From Spirochaetota bacterium (GTDB lineage Bacteria; Spirochaetota; Brachyspiria; Brachyspirales; JACRPF01): 64,000 nt of DNA. Shown here piece by piece: positions 35,491 through 44,404 of this stretch. The stretch spans positions 62,001 to 126,000 of the forward strand of contig JACRPF010000022.1 of the NCBI GenBank assembly GCA_016214035.1, read 5' to 3'. A program made the translations under genes and the position numbers. The stretch's first letter is position 1. Each line of letters begins with the position of its first letter. The notes below the pieces were generated by a model, which was not told the DNA's origin, did no database searches, and saw nothing but the letters and a program-made list of their open reading frames with translations.

Positions 35491-37983
35491 TCACATATCC
35501 TTGTAAAACTTGAGATTGTCAGCCATCTCCAGCGGCAAAGCGCCGCCGGCTTTGGTGTACTTGAAATAATGATTTTCGATTTCGGTCACTTTTTTGCGGC
35601 GCATATTCGCGAAACGCGTACCAATCTCTACGAACATCGGGAGTTTCGTGACCTGTTCGCGGACGGGGCGTGCGAACGGGCAGTGGCGGTAGAGAATGGC
35701 GCGCGCCACTTTGTTGAGCCTGAGAATCCCCTTTGCCTCGTAATTGACCCACGTCATGTAATCCTGCGTGAACACTTCACGGATATTGCTGCGGTTCTTT
35801 TCAATCTGAGCTTCAAGGCTCTGTTTTGCCTCGTCGGAAAGTTCCCGGTTTTTCTTGTAGAATTGGATGTAGTCGGTGTAATCAGCGGTGAGCGAACTCT
35901 GCGTGATGTCGTTCCATGCGGGACCGAGCATGGTCTTGCAGAGCTCCCACCGGAAGTTGCCGATAGTGCGGAGCAGCATGTTGAAAAAATTCTCCGAGGT
36001 AAACACGGGGAGTATGATGCGCCCGTGGCTTGAGCGGTTGCGCCCGGAAAGTTCCTGCCACATGAACGGGCGGCTTCCATAGGTGGGCACCAGGATGAAA
36101 TCAGGAATCACGCGCTTCATCACGAATTCCTTGTCGATATTCTTCTCCGGATCGCGATAGAGCACTTCACGGTGAAACGCCGAAAAGTCGATGGCGAGTA
36201 TTTCGCTGACGGTGTCCTCAACGAGTTTACGCGTGATGACCGCCTGTGAAAGTTCACGGATTATCATGTCTTTGTGAAGTATCGGGAAATAGGTGCTGAT
36301 CTGTCCGTAGCACAGGCGATGCGTCGAGCGGAACATGTTCTCGACCTCATGTTTGAGACGACGTTCGGCGTTCTCGCGGTAACTCGCCTCTTCCGTCTCA
36401 TTGATGACGCCGCGTTTTTTCAATTCGCGTATCGCTTCGTTGTAATCCTGGCCGAGTTCGTTCACCGACGGCTCGTTCTCTTTTGTCTGGATGGTGATGA
36501 GCCAGTCGCGCATATTGCGCACCGAGATGTCGGATCCGGCGGGGCTGCGGTCGATGAGCTTGTAAAGTGTGAGTGTCTGTTCCGGGTTGAGGAGCGTCTC
36601 ATCCATATAGCCGTACGTGAGGAACATGTGATAGAGCCGCGTCTTTTCGCCGCTCTTGATGACGTTCTTGAAGACATTCTCATAGATCTCAAAGAACGAC
36701 AGCGTAACACCTTTTCGTATCTTGCGCGCGTCGCTTTCAGCGTCGAATTTATCGGGAAGTTTTTTAAATGCGGCCAGATTCTCAAGGAACGCATCCGCGC
36801 GCTCTTTGGTCACATCGGCGTATTTTAATATTTTCTTGACGCTGTCCTTGAGCTCGGACGGAAGGTTCTCGAATCCGCCGGTGACTTCGACCGCATCTGC
36901 CGCAGCGGCAGCATCCTCTTTCCCCGCGGCGACAATGCCTTTCGCATTGTTGTACATGTTGGTGAAATACTCGTTGTCAAACGGAGGCTGATAACGGTAT
37001 TCGTTCTGATAGAGCGTAACGGTCTCTTTCGTTTTTGCGACGATAAGTTCAAGTACCGATGAGGTAACGGAGACGTCTTTTTTTGTTTTTCGAAGTTCGA
37101 TAAGCGCCTTGGCGTATTCACCAAACAGCGATTCGCCGTGTTCGCAGTAGATTTCGTCGAACGTTTTTCCCAGCGTGATGAACGCGGTCTTCAATTCGCT
37201 TGCGAGCGTGAACAGCATCGACGCGGCATTCCTGCAGAAATAACCGGTAAGCGTTGTATCGGCGGCGAAGAACTGGCGCTTGAACTCGGTCTGCATTTTC
37301 GACAATCGGCGGAAAAAATCGATGTCTTCCGGCCGCAGTTCGGTGTCCTGGACGTACGTGGTGCTGAGCAGTTTTGAAAAATCGCTTTCGAAAAAAGCGG
37401 CGTCGAATCCTTTGGGCGGCGGGGCGCCGTTTCTCGTGAGCGCTTCAAGATGTCCGGTGGCATCATCCATGAACTGCGAGCGCGGCGCCACACTGAAGCC
37501 AAGCGCCTGCTTAAGCTGCCAGAAATAGAGCGCCGCATTGTCCACGAAACGTGTGAGCGACTGAATGGAACGGTTCACCTTGGTAAGCGCAAGATACGCG
37601 TTTTCGATGGCGTACGCGAGTGAATCAAAGATGAACGGCGCATATTCTTTCTTGCCGGCCATGAACGCTTTGACCTGATCGGACGAGTTTGCCATCATCG
37701 CATAGACGACGGTGGGAGCGGATGCGCGGTAGGTGAATTTATACGGGGTTGCCAGAAAAAGACTGTCAATACCGATGAATGTGCTTTTCGGGAATGTGAA
37801 GATGCGATAGCTCTGACGCAGCACGTCCTTTTCATTTGCTCCCGCCGACGTGAGCGTTGAGATATAGACGTCAGCGGCCCCCTGCGTGAGCATATTGATC
37901 GATTGCGCCGCCTGCCCCTCGAAGAAAATGACCTCGTTTTCACGAACCTGATAGTTTCCGTTTTGATAGGGGATTACGCTCAT
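35491..37983 (-). CDS. Large cyclic-nucleotide-binding-domain protein
   Basis: An 830-residue cytoplasmic protein. Residues 10-130 form a CRP-type cNMP-binding beta-roll (VIFFEGQAAQSINMLTQGAADVYIST and STFIGIDSLFL). The rest is mainly alpha-helical and shows no DNA-binding or catalytic motif that I recognise. Proteins of this size with an N-terminal cNMP domain are familiar from spirochaetes, but this is recollection, not a search. The ATG at 37983 has AAGG at proper spacing. It leads an operon with the tiny peptide, prmA, HD-GYP, trxB and an epimerase. Confidence 0.75.
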   Translation of the reverse strand: MSVIPYQNGNYQVRENEVIFFEGQAAQSINMLTQGAADVYISTLTSAGANEKDVLRQSYRIFTFPKSTFIGIDSLFLATPYKFTYRASAPTVVYAMMANSSDQVKAFMAGKKEYAPFIFDSLAYAIENAYLALTKVNRSIQSLTRFVDNAALYFWQLKQALGFSVAPRSQFMDDATGHLEALTRNGAPPPKGFDAAFFESDFSKLLSTTYVQDTELRPEDIDFFRRLSKMQTEFKRQFFAADTTLTGYFCRNAASMLFTLASELKTAFITLGKTFDEIYCEHGESLFGEYAKALIELRKTKKDVSVTSSVLELIVAKTKETVTLYQNEYRYQPPFDNEYFTNMYNNAKGIVAAGKEDAAAAADAVEVTGGFENLPSELKDSVKKILKYADVTKERADAFLENLAAFKKLPDKFDAESDARKIRKGVTLSFFEIYENVFKNVIKSGEKTRLYHMFLTYGYMDETLLNPEQTLTLYKLIDRSPAGSDISVRNMRDWLITIQTKENEPSVNELGQDYNEAIRELKKRGVINETEEASYRENAERRLKHEVENMFRSTHRLCYGQISTYFPILHKDMIIRELSQAVITRKLVEDTVSEILAIDFSAFHREVLYRDPEKNIDKEFVMKRVIPDFILVPTYGSRPFMWQELSGRNRSSHGRIILPVFTSENFFNMLLRTIGNFRWELCKTMLGPAWNDITQSSLTADYTDYIQFYKKNRELSDEAKQSLEAQIEKNRSNIREVFTQDYMTWVNYEAKGILRLNKVARAILYRHCPFARPVREQVTKLPMFVEIGTRFANMRRKKVTEIENHYFKYTKAGGALPLEMADNLKFYKDM

Positions 37984-38113
37984 GATGACGCCTTCTTCGG
38001 GTATTGGGCCTCGAACATCGTTGTTTACGACAGCCCTCAAACGGTAAAACGACGATAAACGAAGTATACCACGATTGACGGAAAATGCAATGAAATCGGC
38101 ATGAAAACGCTTC

Positions 38114-38142
38114 TTGACGCAATGACGGCAACGCGGTATAGT
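38114..38142 (+). promoter_or_regulatory. Predicted leaderless promoter of mtgA
   Basis: TTGACG (38114-38119) and TATAGT (38137-38142), 17 bases apart; the ATG at 38150 follows after 7 bases. Confidence 0.6.
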
Positions 38143-38149
38143 TGTATCT

Positions 38150-38971
38150 ATGACAGCGTTCAAAGATCAATCTGCATTCTCTCCCCTGCGGATAGTCATA
38201 TATGCCTGCATCGCCGTATTTCTTTATACACTGATATCCATCACCGCCGACATGTCGCGGCTCCATGAGATACCGGCGCTGGCGCTGCGGCACCCCGCTA
38301 CCACGGCACTCATCGAACAGCGGAAGGATGAGGCGCGGGCTAGAAAACGAACGCTGAAAATTCAGCGCAGCATCGTATCCTACGGATCGATATCGCCGTA
38401 TCTGGTGAACGCAATACTTGTTGCCGAAGACGCAGGATTCTGGCAGCATCACGGGATTGATTATGACGGCATTGCGCATGCGATACGTGAGAATTGGAAG
38501 CACCGGCGGTATTTGTACGGCGGATCGACGATAACCCAGCAGCTGGCCAAGAACCTGTTTCTCGGAACGCGCAAAACGATGACGCGCAAGATCGCGGAAT
38601 TTTTATATGCGAAAGCGCTTGAGGAAAAGCTGAAAAAGCGCCGTATCCTTGAGCTCTATCTGAACAGCATAGAATGGGGACCGGGGATATACGGGTGTGA
38701 AGCAGCCGCACGGACCTATTTTGCAACGAGTGCGGCGGAACTTTCCGCGGAACAGGCGATACGCCTTGCCGCGATAATCATCAATCCCCGGCGGTATGCG
38801 CCGGACACTGAAACCCCGGTCATCATATATCGCAGGCGGTTTATCGCGCAGACGATGCTTGAGGCCGGACATTTGGATACGAATGCGTTTTCGATACTGC
38901 CATTTTTTATGACGAATAATACAACAAATACGTTCACGAATACTGCCGAAGAGAAAAGCAGCAACGAATAA
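38150..38971 (+). CDS. mtgA: Monofunctional biosynthetic peptidoglycan transglycosylase
   Basis: A 273-residue GT51 enzyme that polymerises lipid II into glycan strands on the periplasmic side. One membrane anchor (about residues 13-31) is followed by the motifs VAEDAGFWQHHGID (catalytic Glu), YGGSTITQQLAKNL, RKIAEFLYA and LELYLNSIEWGPGIYG. No transpeptidase domain is present. The start is fixed by the anchor directly after it and by the -10 box 7 bases upstream. Confidence 0.93.
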   Translation: MTAFKDQSAFSPLRIVIYACIAVFLYTLISITADMSRLHEIPALALRHPATTALIEQRKDEARARKRTLKIQRSIVSYGSISPYLVNAILVAEDAGFWQHHGIDYDGIAHAIRENWKHRRYLYGGSTITQQLAKNLFLGTRKTMTRKIAEFLYAKALEEKLKKRRILELYLNSIEWGPGIYGCEAAARTYFATSAAELSAEQAIRLAAIIINPRRYAPDTETPVIIYRRRFIAQTMLEAGHLDTNAFSILPFFMTNNTTNTFTNTAEEKSSNE

Positions 38972-38984
38972 CTGCGATGGTACG

Positions 38985-39365
38985 CTACTTGAGTTGAATG
39001 CGCGGAGCCTGCTGTGCGCCGCCGGCACCCGGGACGACGATGCGGGACGCCTGTTCACGGCGCATTTCACGTATCTCGTTCATCATATCGTCAAAAGCTT
39101 TGCGCATGGCTGCGGGATATTTGTTGCATGCCTCATCAAGTGTCTTGGCGTCTATCTCGAACGACAGCGGTACGGACCCCATTTCCGTCATGATGCTGGT
39201 CTGGCCCGAAAAGATCGTCGGTCGGGCGCTGTCGGGCGTGCCGTCTGCTTTCACCGGTGATAGTTTCCGTATGGTTGCAACGGCGAGATCGGTAAATGTC
39301 TCCTCGCGGTACAGGCTGTCGGTATTAACGCTGACATCATTGATTGAGCGGGTGCGGTCAGACAT
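38985..39365 (-). CDS. Conserved-looking hypothetical cytoplasmic protein
   Basis: A 126-residue protein that I do not recognise. It is hydrophilic with helices in the C-terminal half (LDEACNKYPAAMRKAFDDMM) and a short Gly/Ala/Gln-rich tail. AAGGAG stands 8 bases before the ATG, which supports it as a real gene. It is convergent with mtgA and lies alone. Confidence 0.65.
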   Translation of the reverse strand: MSDRTRSINDVSVNTDSLYREETFTDLAVATIRKLSPVKADGTPDSARPTIFSGQTSIMTEMGSVPLSFEIDAKTLDEACNKYPAAMRKAFDDMMNEIREMRREQASRIVVPGAGGAQQAPRIQLK

Positions 39366-39446
39366 GATACATGCTCCTTAAAAACGATCTTGCATAAATT
39401 ATATACCGCTTCGTTGATTTTTGCCAGCCGGAAAGTGCAGAAAAAG

Positions 39447-39474
39447 TTGACATTATCACCCTGCTTGCTACAAT
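39447..39474 (+). promoter_or_regulatory. Predicted promoter of the DEAD-box helicase
   Basis: TTGACA (39447-39452) and TACAAT (39469-39474), 16 bases apart, about 36 bases before the GTG start. Confidence 0.65.
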
Positions 39475-39510
39475 GGGATCAGAGCATCAGACTAAGGAAT
39501 AATAATCAAC

Positions 39511-40941
39511 GTGGAAACTGAAAAGAAAGAATTACCCGAGCTTCAAATTGAAACCATGCCGGCGGAACAGCGTGAAGCTGCCGAACGCGCCGGATGGAAA
39601 ACACTCATGCCCGTGCAGGCGCGCGCAATACCGTATCTGCTCGCGGGCCGCGACATGATAATACAGGCACGAACCGGCAGCGGAAAAACGGGCGCGTTTC
39701 TGCTGCCGATGCTTACGAGCATCGACCGCACCAAACGCATGCAGGCGCTTATACTCGTACCGACGCGTGAGCTTGCGGTGCAGGTGTGCCGTGAGGCGCA
39801 GACGCTCTGCGGTTCCGCGGGGCTGAAACCCGTTGCGCTCTACGGCGGTGTCGGTTACGGGCCGCAGGTAGAAGCGTTGAAAGACGGTGCGCACATCATC
39901 GTGGGAACGCCGGGGCGCATTCTCGACCACATGCTCAGACGCACGCTCGTGCTCGACGATCTTGCAATGCTCATTTTCGACGAGGCTGACCGCATGCTGT
40001 CGATGGGCTTTTATCCCGATATGCTCGCGATACAGCGGTATATGCCGCGGCGGCATGTGCATTCATGCATGTTCTCAGCCACATTTCCCGACGAGGTCAA
40101 GCGCGCCGCGCGTGCATTTATCAAGGAACCCGAGTTCATATCGCTTTCCAATGATCATGTGCACGTCACCGATACGGCGCATGTATTCTACAAAGTTCCC
40201 GGTACCGATAAGGACAGGGCGCTGGTGCGTATCATTGAAATCGAGAATCCGACGTCGGCCATCATATTCTGCAATACACGCGCGAACGTTCACTACGTCG
40301 CCGTGGTGCTGAGCCGTTTCGGGTACGACGCGGATGAACTTTCCGCCGACCGTTCACAGCAGGAGCGGGAACAGGTGCTGGACCGTGTGCGAAAAGGAAC
40401 GCTCCGTTTTCTCGTCGCCACCGATGTCGCCGCGCGCGGTATTGACATTCCGGCGCTGTCGCATGTGTTTATGTATGAAACGCCGGAGGACAGCGAAAGC
40501 TACATCCACCGGGCCGGACGAACCGGCAGAGCGGGCGCAACGGGTGTGGCGATAACCCTGGTGAATCCGAACGAAGAGACCCTTGAAATACAGCGCATCG
40601 CCCGCACATTTTCCATTCCCATCGAGGAACGGGTTCTGCCGACAGACGCCGATGTCTCCGCGGTCGTTACCGAACGCATCACCGCATTACTTGAGGCGCG
40701 GCTGCGAGAGCGCGACAATCTTGCCGCCGAGCGGAGCCGCCGGTTTATACCGCTGGCGCGCAGCCTTGCGGAGAGCGAGGATGAATCGGCGATAATAGCG
40801 ATGCTCCTGGATGATTATTATCAGAAAACACTGCACGTGCCGCCGGGAGCAACAGAGATGCCGAAAGCGCAGCCCCAACCTCCGCGCCGGGAGCGCAGCA
40901 ACGACAGACCGCCGCACCGGGGCGGGGGACGACGGAGATAA
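39511..40941 (+). CDS. DEAD-box RNA helicase
   Basis: A 476-residue ATP-dependent RNA helicase with Q-motif region, ARTGSGKT (motif I), PTRELA (Ia), GTPGR (Ib), IFDEADRML (II), SATF (III), ATDVAARGIDI (V) and HRAGRTGRAG (VI). The C-terminal 100 residues include a short basic RGG-like tail that may bind RNA. Likely roles are ribosome assembly or cold adaptation. The start is a GTG with TAAGGA 12 bases upstream. Confidence 0.94.
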   Translation: METEKKELPELQIETMPAEQREAAERAGWKTLMPVQARAIPYLLAGRDMIIQARTGSGKTGAFLLPMLTSIDRTKRMQALILVPTRELAVQVCREAQTLCGSAGLKPVALYGGVGYGPQVEALKDGAHIIVGTPGRILDHMLRRTLVLDDLAMLIFDEADRMLSMGFYPDMLAIQRYMPRRHVHSCMFSATFPDEVKRAARAFIKEPEFISLSNDHVHVTDTAHVFYKVPGTDKDRALVRIIEIENPTSAIIFCNTRANVHYVAVVLSRFGYDADELSADRSQQEREQVLDRVRKGTLRFLVATDVAARGIDIPALSHVFMYETPEDSESYIHRAGRTGRAGATGVAITLVNPNEETLEIQRIARTFSIPIEERVLPTDADVSAVVTERITALLEARLRERDNLAAERSRRFIPLARSLAESEDESAIIAMLLDDYYQKTLHVPPGATEMPKAQPQPPRRERSNDRPPHRGGGRRR

Positions 40942-40953
40942 CGGGCGAAAAAA

Positions 40954-42567
40954 TTACTGATTGGTGAACATCAGGTCCGGATTGATGTTCTGTTTGATGA
41001 TATCTTCGGCATAACGCTGTAAATACAGGTTTTGATTTCTGTTGTAGATAACATCCGTATCATCAATGATCATGTCATAATTGACTTTGTTCTTTGCCGC
41101 AAAAGAGAATGCATAGGTAGTTGCCTGATTCGTGTATTTCATGAGCGGCATGGATGCGAGCAGTACCGGATCGAAATATGTGACGGCGAATTGCGTCTGA
41201 CCGTTATCGGAATACGCCTTGATGCCGACCATATAACGGTGTCTGGTGCGCTGATCGTCGATCGATCCGAAACGCCAGCCTTCGAGATTCTTATTGACCG
41301 GACGTATGACCTGATCGATGACATATGATGTGAGTGACGTATACACTTTCGCATCACCCGATTGAATGCGCATATTGTAATTTGTGGAACGCATCATGCG
41401 GATGGCGTCCTGCGATACGGTACCGGTGAGGAACTGCATGCGAGAACGGGCGAAGTACTGCGAGAATGCGATTGCCTCGCGCAGGCTCAGCTCCGACAGT
41501 TTTGTCTGCATATCGCTCGAGTCTTCCGCGCTCAGCAGCTCGCCTATTTTTTCATTGATGAGCTGCTTCATGAGAATCTTATTGCGGCTTTTCAGTTCAT
41601 CAAAGATAACGTCGGTGCTGATCATCGGCTGTGCGTCAAGCCATTCGACCAGTATGGGATCGAGATTGTCCTGTGCGCCGACCGGAAGCCGCTCGATATC
41701 CCGCAGCGACATGAGCCCCCGAAGCATTCCAACCCGGAAATCCATGATTTTTTTCGATATCTGATACTGCGCCTCAAATGATGCCAGCAATCTGTCCTTG
41801 AATGTCGGCGCCAGATTGTTCATCTTCAGTATAGCATCCTTGATGGAGCTGTAATTTGCAGTGAAATAGTAGTGCGAAAACTGGTAGGTGGAGGCAGCAC
41901 CGCCGCCCTTGGCCTTGTCTTTTCTGCAGACGCCGTAATCGGTGAGATAATCGAAAAGGCGTTTGACGCCGTTCTGTTTGTCATAGGACGAGATTGACGG
42001 GTCGATGGTAAGCCACATATCCGTCCAATCGACGAGCGATCGCCGGTCGCTCATGCCGCCGCTGTTCGTTCCGGCGCTGCCATTATTGCTGAACTTTCCT
42101 ACGCCGAAGTCAATCGCTTCCGCAGAAGACTCGGGCAACGGCGTGTACGCGTACTGCATGACCGGTTTTTCAACAATGCGGATAAGCACCGGATTCAGCA
42201 GGTCCGACGTCAGCATGCCCTTCACTTCGTCAAGTGAATATTCCTCGCGTTCAATGCTGTAATATTTTGAATCCGGAAAGCGCCAATTGTATTTCACGAA
42301 TTGCGCGACGTCATAGAGACCGGCATCTTTATTGGTGACAGGCAGTGCCGGAATTTTTTTTATCGGTTCACCTGTGGCTGCAGCTGTTTTTTTCGCAGTG
42401 TTCGTTGCGGCAGTGGTTGAGGTTGCGGCTGCAGCATCGGCTTCCGCCGCCTTCGCGCGTTTGATTTTGCGTTCAGTTTTTGCCGGGGTGTCATTCGTCT
42501 CGTTTGCAGCGGTCAATACCGGAAGCGATATGATAAAAACCAGCAGTAGCCGAAATATCAGTTGCAT
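40954..42567 (-). CDS. Secreted protein of unknown function
   Basis: A 537-residue exported protein. The ATG at 42567 has GGGAGG 9 bases upstream and begins a signal peptide (MQLIFRLLLVFIISLPVLTA). An Ala/Lys/Thr-rich low-complexity stretch (about residues 30-70) precedes a helical body with no recognised family. It follows the lipoprotein gene at 42614 in the same direction and may be co-transcribed with it. Confidence 0.75.
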   Translation of the reverse strand: MQLIFRLLLVFIISLPVLTAANETNDTPAKTERKIKRAKAAEADAAAATSTTAATNTAKKTAAATGEPIKKIPALPVTNKDAGLYDVAQFVKYNWRFPDSKYYSIEREEYSLDEVKGMLTSDLLNPVLIRIVEKPVMQYAYTPLPESSAEAIDFGVGKFSNNGSAGTNSGGMSDRRSLVDWTDMWLTIDPSISSYDKQNGVKRLFDYLTDYGVCRKDKAKGGGAASTYQFSHYYFTANYSSIKDAILKMNNLAPTFKDRLLASFEAQYQISKKIMDFRVGMLRGLMSLRDIERLPVGAQDNLDPILVEWLDAQPMISTDVIFDELKSRNKILMKQLINEKIGELLSAEDSSDMQTKLSELSLREAIAFSQYFARSRMQFLTGTVSQDAIRMMRSTNYNMRIQSGDAKVYTSLTSYVIDQVIRPVNKNLEGWRFGSIDDQRTRHRYMVGIKAYSDNGQTQFAVTYFDPVLLASMPLMKYTNQATTYAFSFAAKNKVNYDMIIDDTDVIYNRNQNLYLQRYAEDIIKQNINPDLMFTNQ

Positions 42568-42613
42568 TGTGCGATGCCTCCCTCTGACACAGTCAGACGA
42601 TGCGTTCGTGCGG

Positions 42614-43096
42614 TTAGTTCCCTTTTGCCCAATAGTCGGTGAATTGCCCGGCTTTTGTATCGTAGATGAGATACACATATGTCTTTCCTTCTCCGCCGCT
42701 GACGCCGAGTCCGACGAATTCATCGAGCCGTTTCCAGTTGCTGAAATCACCGGTCTCATCGTTGAACAGATGGCAGTATATCATTTTCACGCCGTTACGC
42801 ACAAAACCGCAATACTGAATCTTGTATCGTTCGTACCGGGCGAGAATATCCCGGGTATTCATGTCTTTATTTTTCTGGAATTGAACCTTGAGATACTCAC
42901 ATATCGCCTTGTCAAGATCGGCAACATCGCCCGTAGAAACGAGCCACGTTTTTCCCCATGGTTCGCAGGTCTGTTCTCCGCGTATGATCTTATATTCCAT
43001 ACGTATGAGAGGATTAACATAGACAGTCTGGATATCTGTGACACAGGATGTCAATACCAGCACGGCAAGCACAGAGAACAGCATATGTTTCTTCAT
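42614..43096 (-). CDS. Small lipoprotein of unknown function
   Basis: A 160-residue protein with a lipobox, LTSC, ending the signal sequence at about residue 18, so it should be lipid-anchored. The mature part has no recognised domain. GGAG stands 8 bases before the ATG, and a TTGCAT-17-TATACT promoter lies upstream. It probably forms a unit with the secreted protein at 40954-42567. Confidence 0.75.
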   Translation of the reverse strand: MKKHMLFSVLAVLVLTSCVTDIQTVYVNPLIRMEYKIIRGEQTCEPWGKTWLVSTGDVADLDKAICEYLKVQFQKNKDMNTRDILARYERYKIQYCGFVRNGVKMIYCHLFNDETGDFSNWKRLDEFVGLGVSGGEGKTYVYLIYDTKAGQFTDYWAKGN

Positions 43097-43130
43097 AAAT
43101 ACGACTCCGCACACGAATACATTACGTTAT

Positions 43131-43159
43131 AGTATAAGCCAAATGGCGATAAAATGCAA
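43131..43159 (-). promoter_or_regulatory. Predicted promoter of the lipoprotein gene
   Basis: TTGCAT (43154-43159) and TATACT (43131-43136) on the minus strand, 17 bases apart. Confidence 0.6.
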
Positions 43160-43192
43160 CAAAAATGGCTTACCGCAGTAAAACGACAGTAT

Positions 43193-44404
43193 TCAATGAT
43201 ACCGTGCGTAGAGATCAGGATAGTTTTTTACAATATATGAAAAATATGCACGTGCATTTTTTTCATCTTCATGCCACCAGGGCGTCGCTGTTCCGTTCTG
43301 CGCAAGCGATAGGAATGCATTGCGTTCAGCGTCTGACATGAACGATGGAAACCGGAATTCATAATCGCTTCCAGCCAACGGGAAAAAATGATGCAGATGG
43401 AATCGTGCGTTGTAACGTTTTGTGACATCCCGGATAAATAGAATGTTTTCACTGCGTTCATCGGGTGTTTCATCGGGATATGCCACGATAATGTCGAATA
43501 AAGCCCGAAAACCGCATTCATTGGCTGTCGCCGCGGCGCGTATGACGTCATCAGCCGTGTGTCCGCGGGCAATTGCCGAGAGACGTTTATTACTTGCGCT
43601 CTGACAGCCGATAACCAGTCTGCGATTGGTTGCGTATCTTTTGATCATTGACAATGATTCATGGGTGACGCTTTCGGGTCTAAGTTCCGAAGGGAAAACG
43701 CCGAATTCGACAAAACGGAACCTGCTGCGCGCATGTGAAAGTACGCGGGCAAGCGCATCAGGGTCATTTTCATGGATACCGTAATCGAGCGCGGACGGTG
43801 CGATGAAGCCCACGCGATGCGGAACAATCTCGCGCAGTTTTTCAAGATACCGTTCGACCGATGCAAAGCTGCGGTATCGGGGATGTCTGCCGGTTGCGCA
43901 ATAGCGGCAATGCCACCGGCAGCCGCGGATTATTTCAAGCGGCGGAAAAAAGCGGATGTGCCGGGTAAGCGGAATGGCGTCGTCAAACGGGTCATTATCG
44001 CTGCCGTCATAACGGTCGCGATATGTGTTTTGTTCAGTGATATCGCGCGCGAATTCGGCGAACGAGCGTTCAGCCGGGCCGGTGAAGACGATATCGAAAC
44101 CGAGTGATCGAGTATGATCGGGCCACGCACTAGTGTGTATCCCGCCGGCGGCCGTTATCACCCGCCCGCGAACGGCGGCAATATCCCCGGCGACATGCGC
44201 GAGATGCGGCGTCATGAACGAGAACAGCATGATATCATCGCGGCGCGCATCGGCGAGATGATCGTCGATTATCATGGCAACCGGTCCGTCCACGAAACGG
44301 ATATCGAACGCATCGTCAAGTCCGTTTATTTCCAGGATGTTTAAAAGCAGCGGCCAGGTGAAACGGTTGTATGGCGCTACGCGCAGCAGGAGACGTCGTT
44401 TCAT
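43193..44404 (-). CDS. Radical SAM protein, cobalamin-binding-type N terminus
   Basis: A 403-residue protein. Residues 1-130 resemble a B12-binding Rossmann region without a clear DxHxxG motif. The radical SAM cluster is CRWHCRYC (Cys-x3-Cys-x2-Cys) near residue 165. The organisation recalls the B12/radical-SAM proteins of the MJ_1487 type, whose reactions are unknown. Its ATG overlaps the flippase stop by one base (TAATG), tying it to surface-glycan synthesis. Confidence 0.85.
   Translation of the reverse strand: MKRRLLLRVAPYNRFTWPLLLNILEINGLDDAFDIRFVDGPVAMIIDDHLADARRDDIMLFSFMTPHLAHVAGDIAAVRGRVITAAGGIHTSAWPDHTRSLGFDIVFTGPAERSFAEFARDITEQNTYRDRYDGSDNDPFDDAIPLTRHIRFFPPLEIIRGCRWHCRYCATGRHPRYRSFASVERYLEKLREIVPHRVGFIAPSALDYGIHENDPDALARVLSHARSRFRFVEFGVFPSELRPESVTHESLSMIKRYATNRRLVIGCQSASNKRLSAIARGHTADDVIRAAATANECGFRALFDIIVAYPDETPDERSENILFIRDVTKRYNARFHLHHFFPLAGSDYEFRFPSFMSDAERNAFLSLAQNGTATPWWHEDEKNARAYFSYIVKNYPDLYARYH

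Noticed and set aside
43772-44107. Antisense open frame opposite the radical SAM gene at 43193-44404
   Set aside because: It overlaps a clear radical SAM coding sequence and has no supporting start signal or domain.
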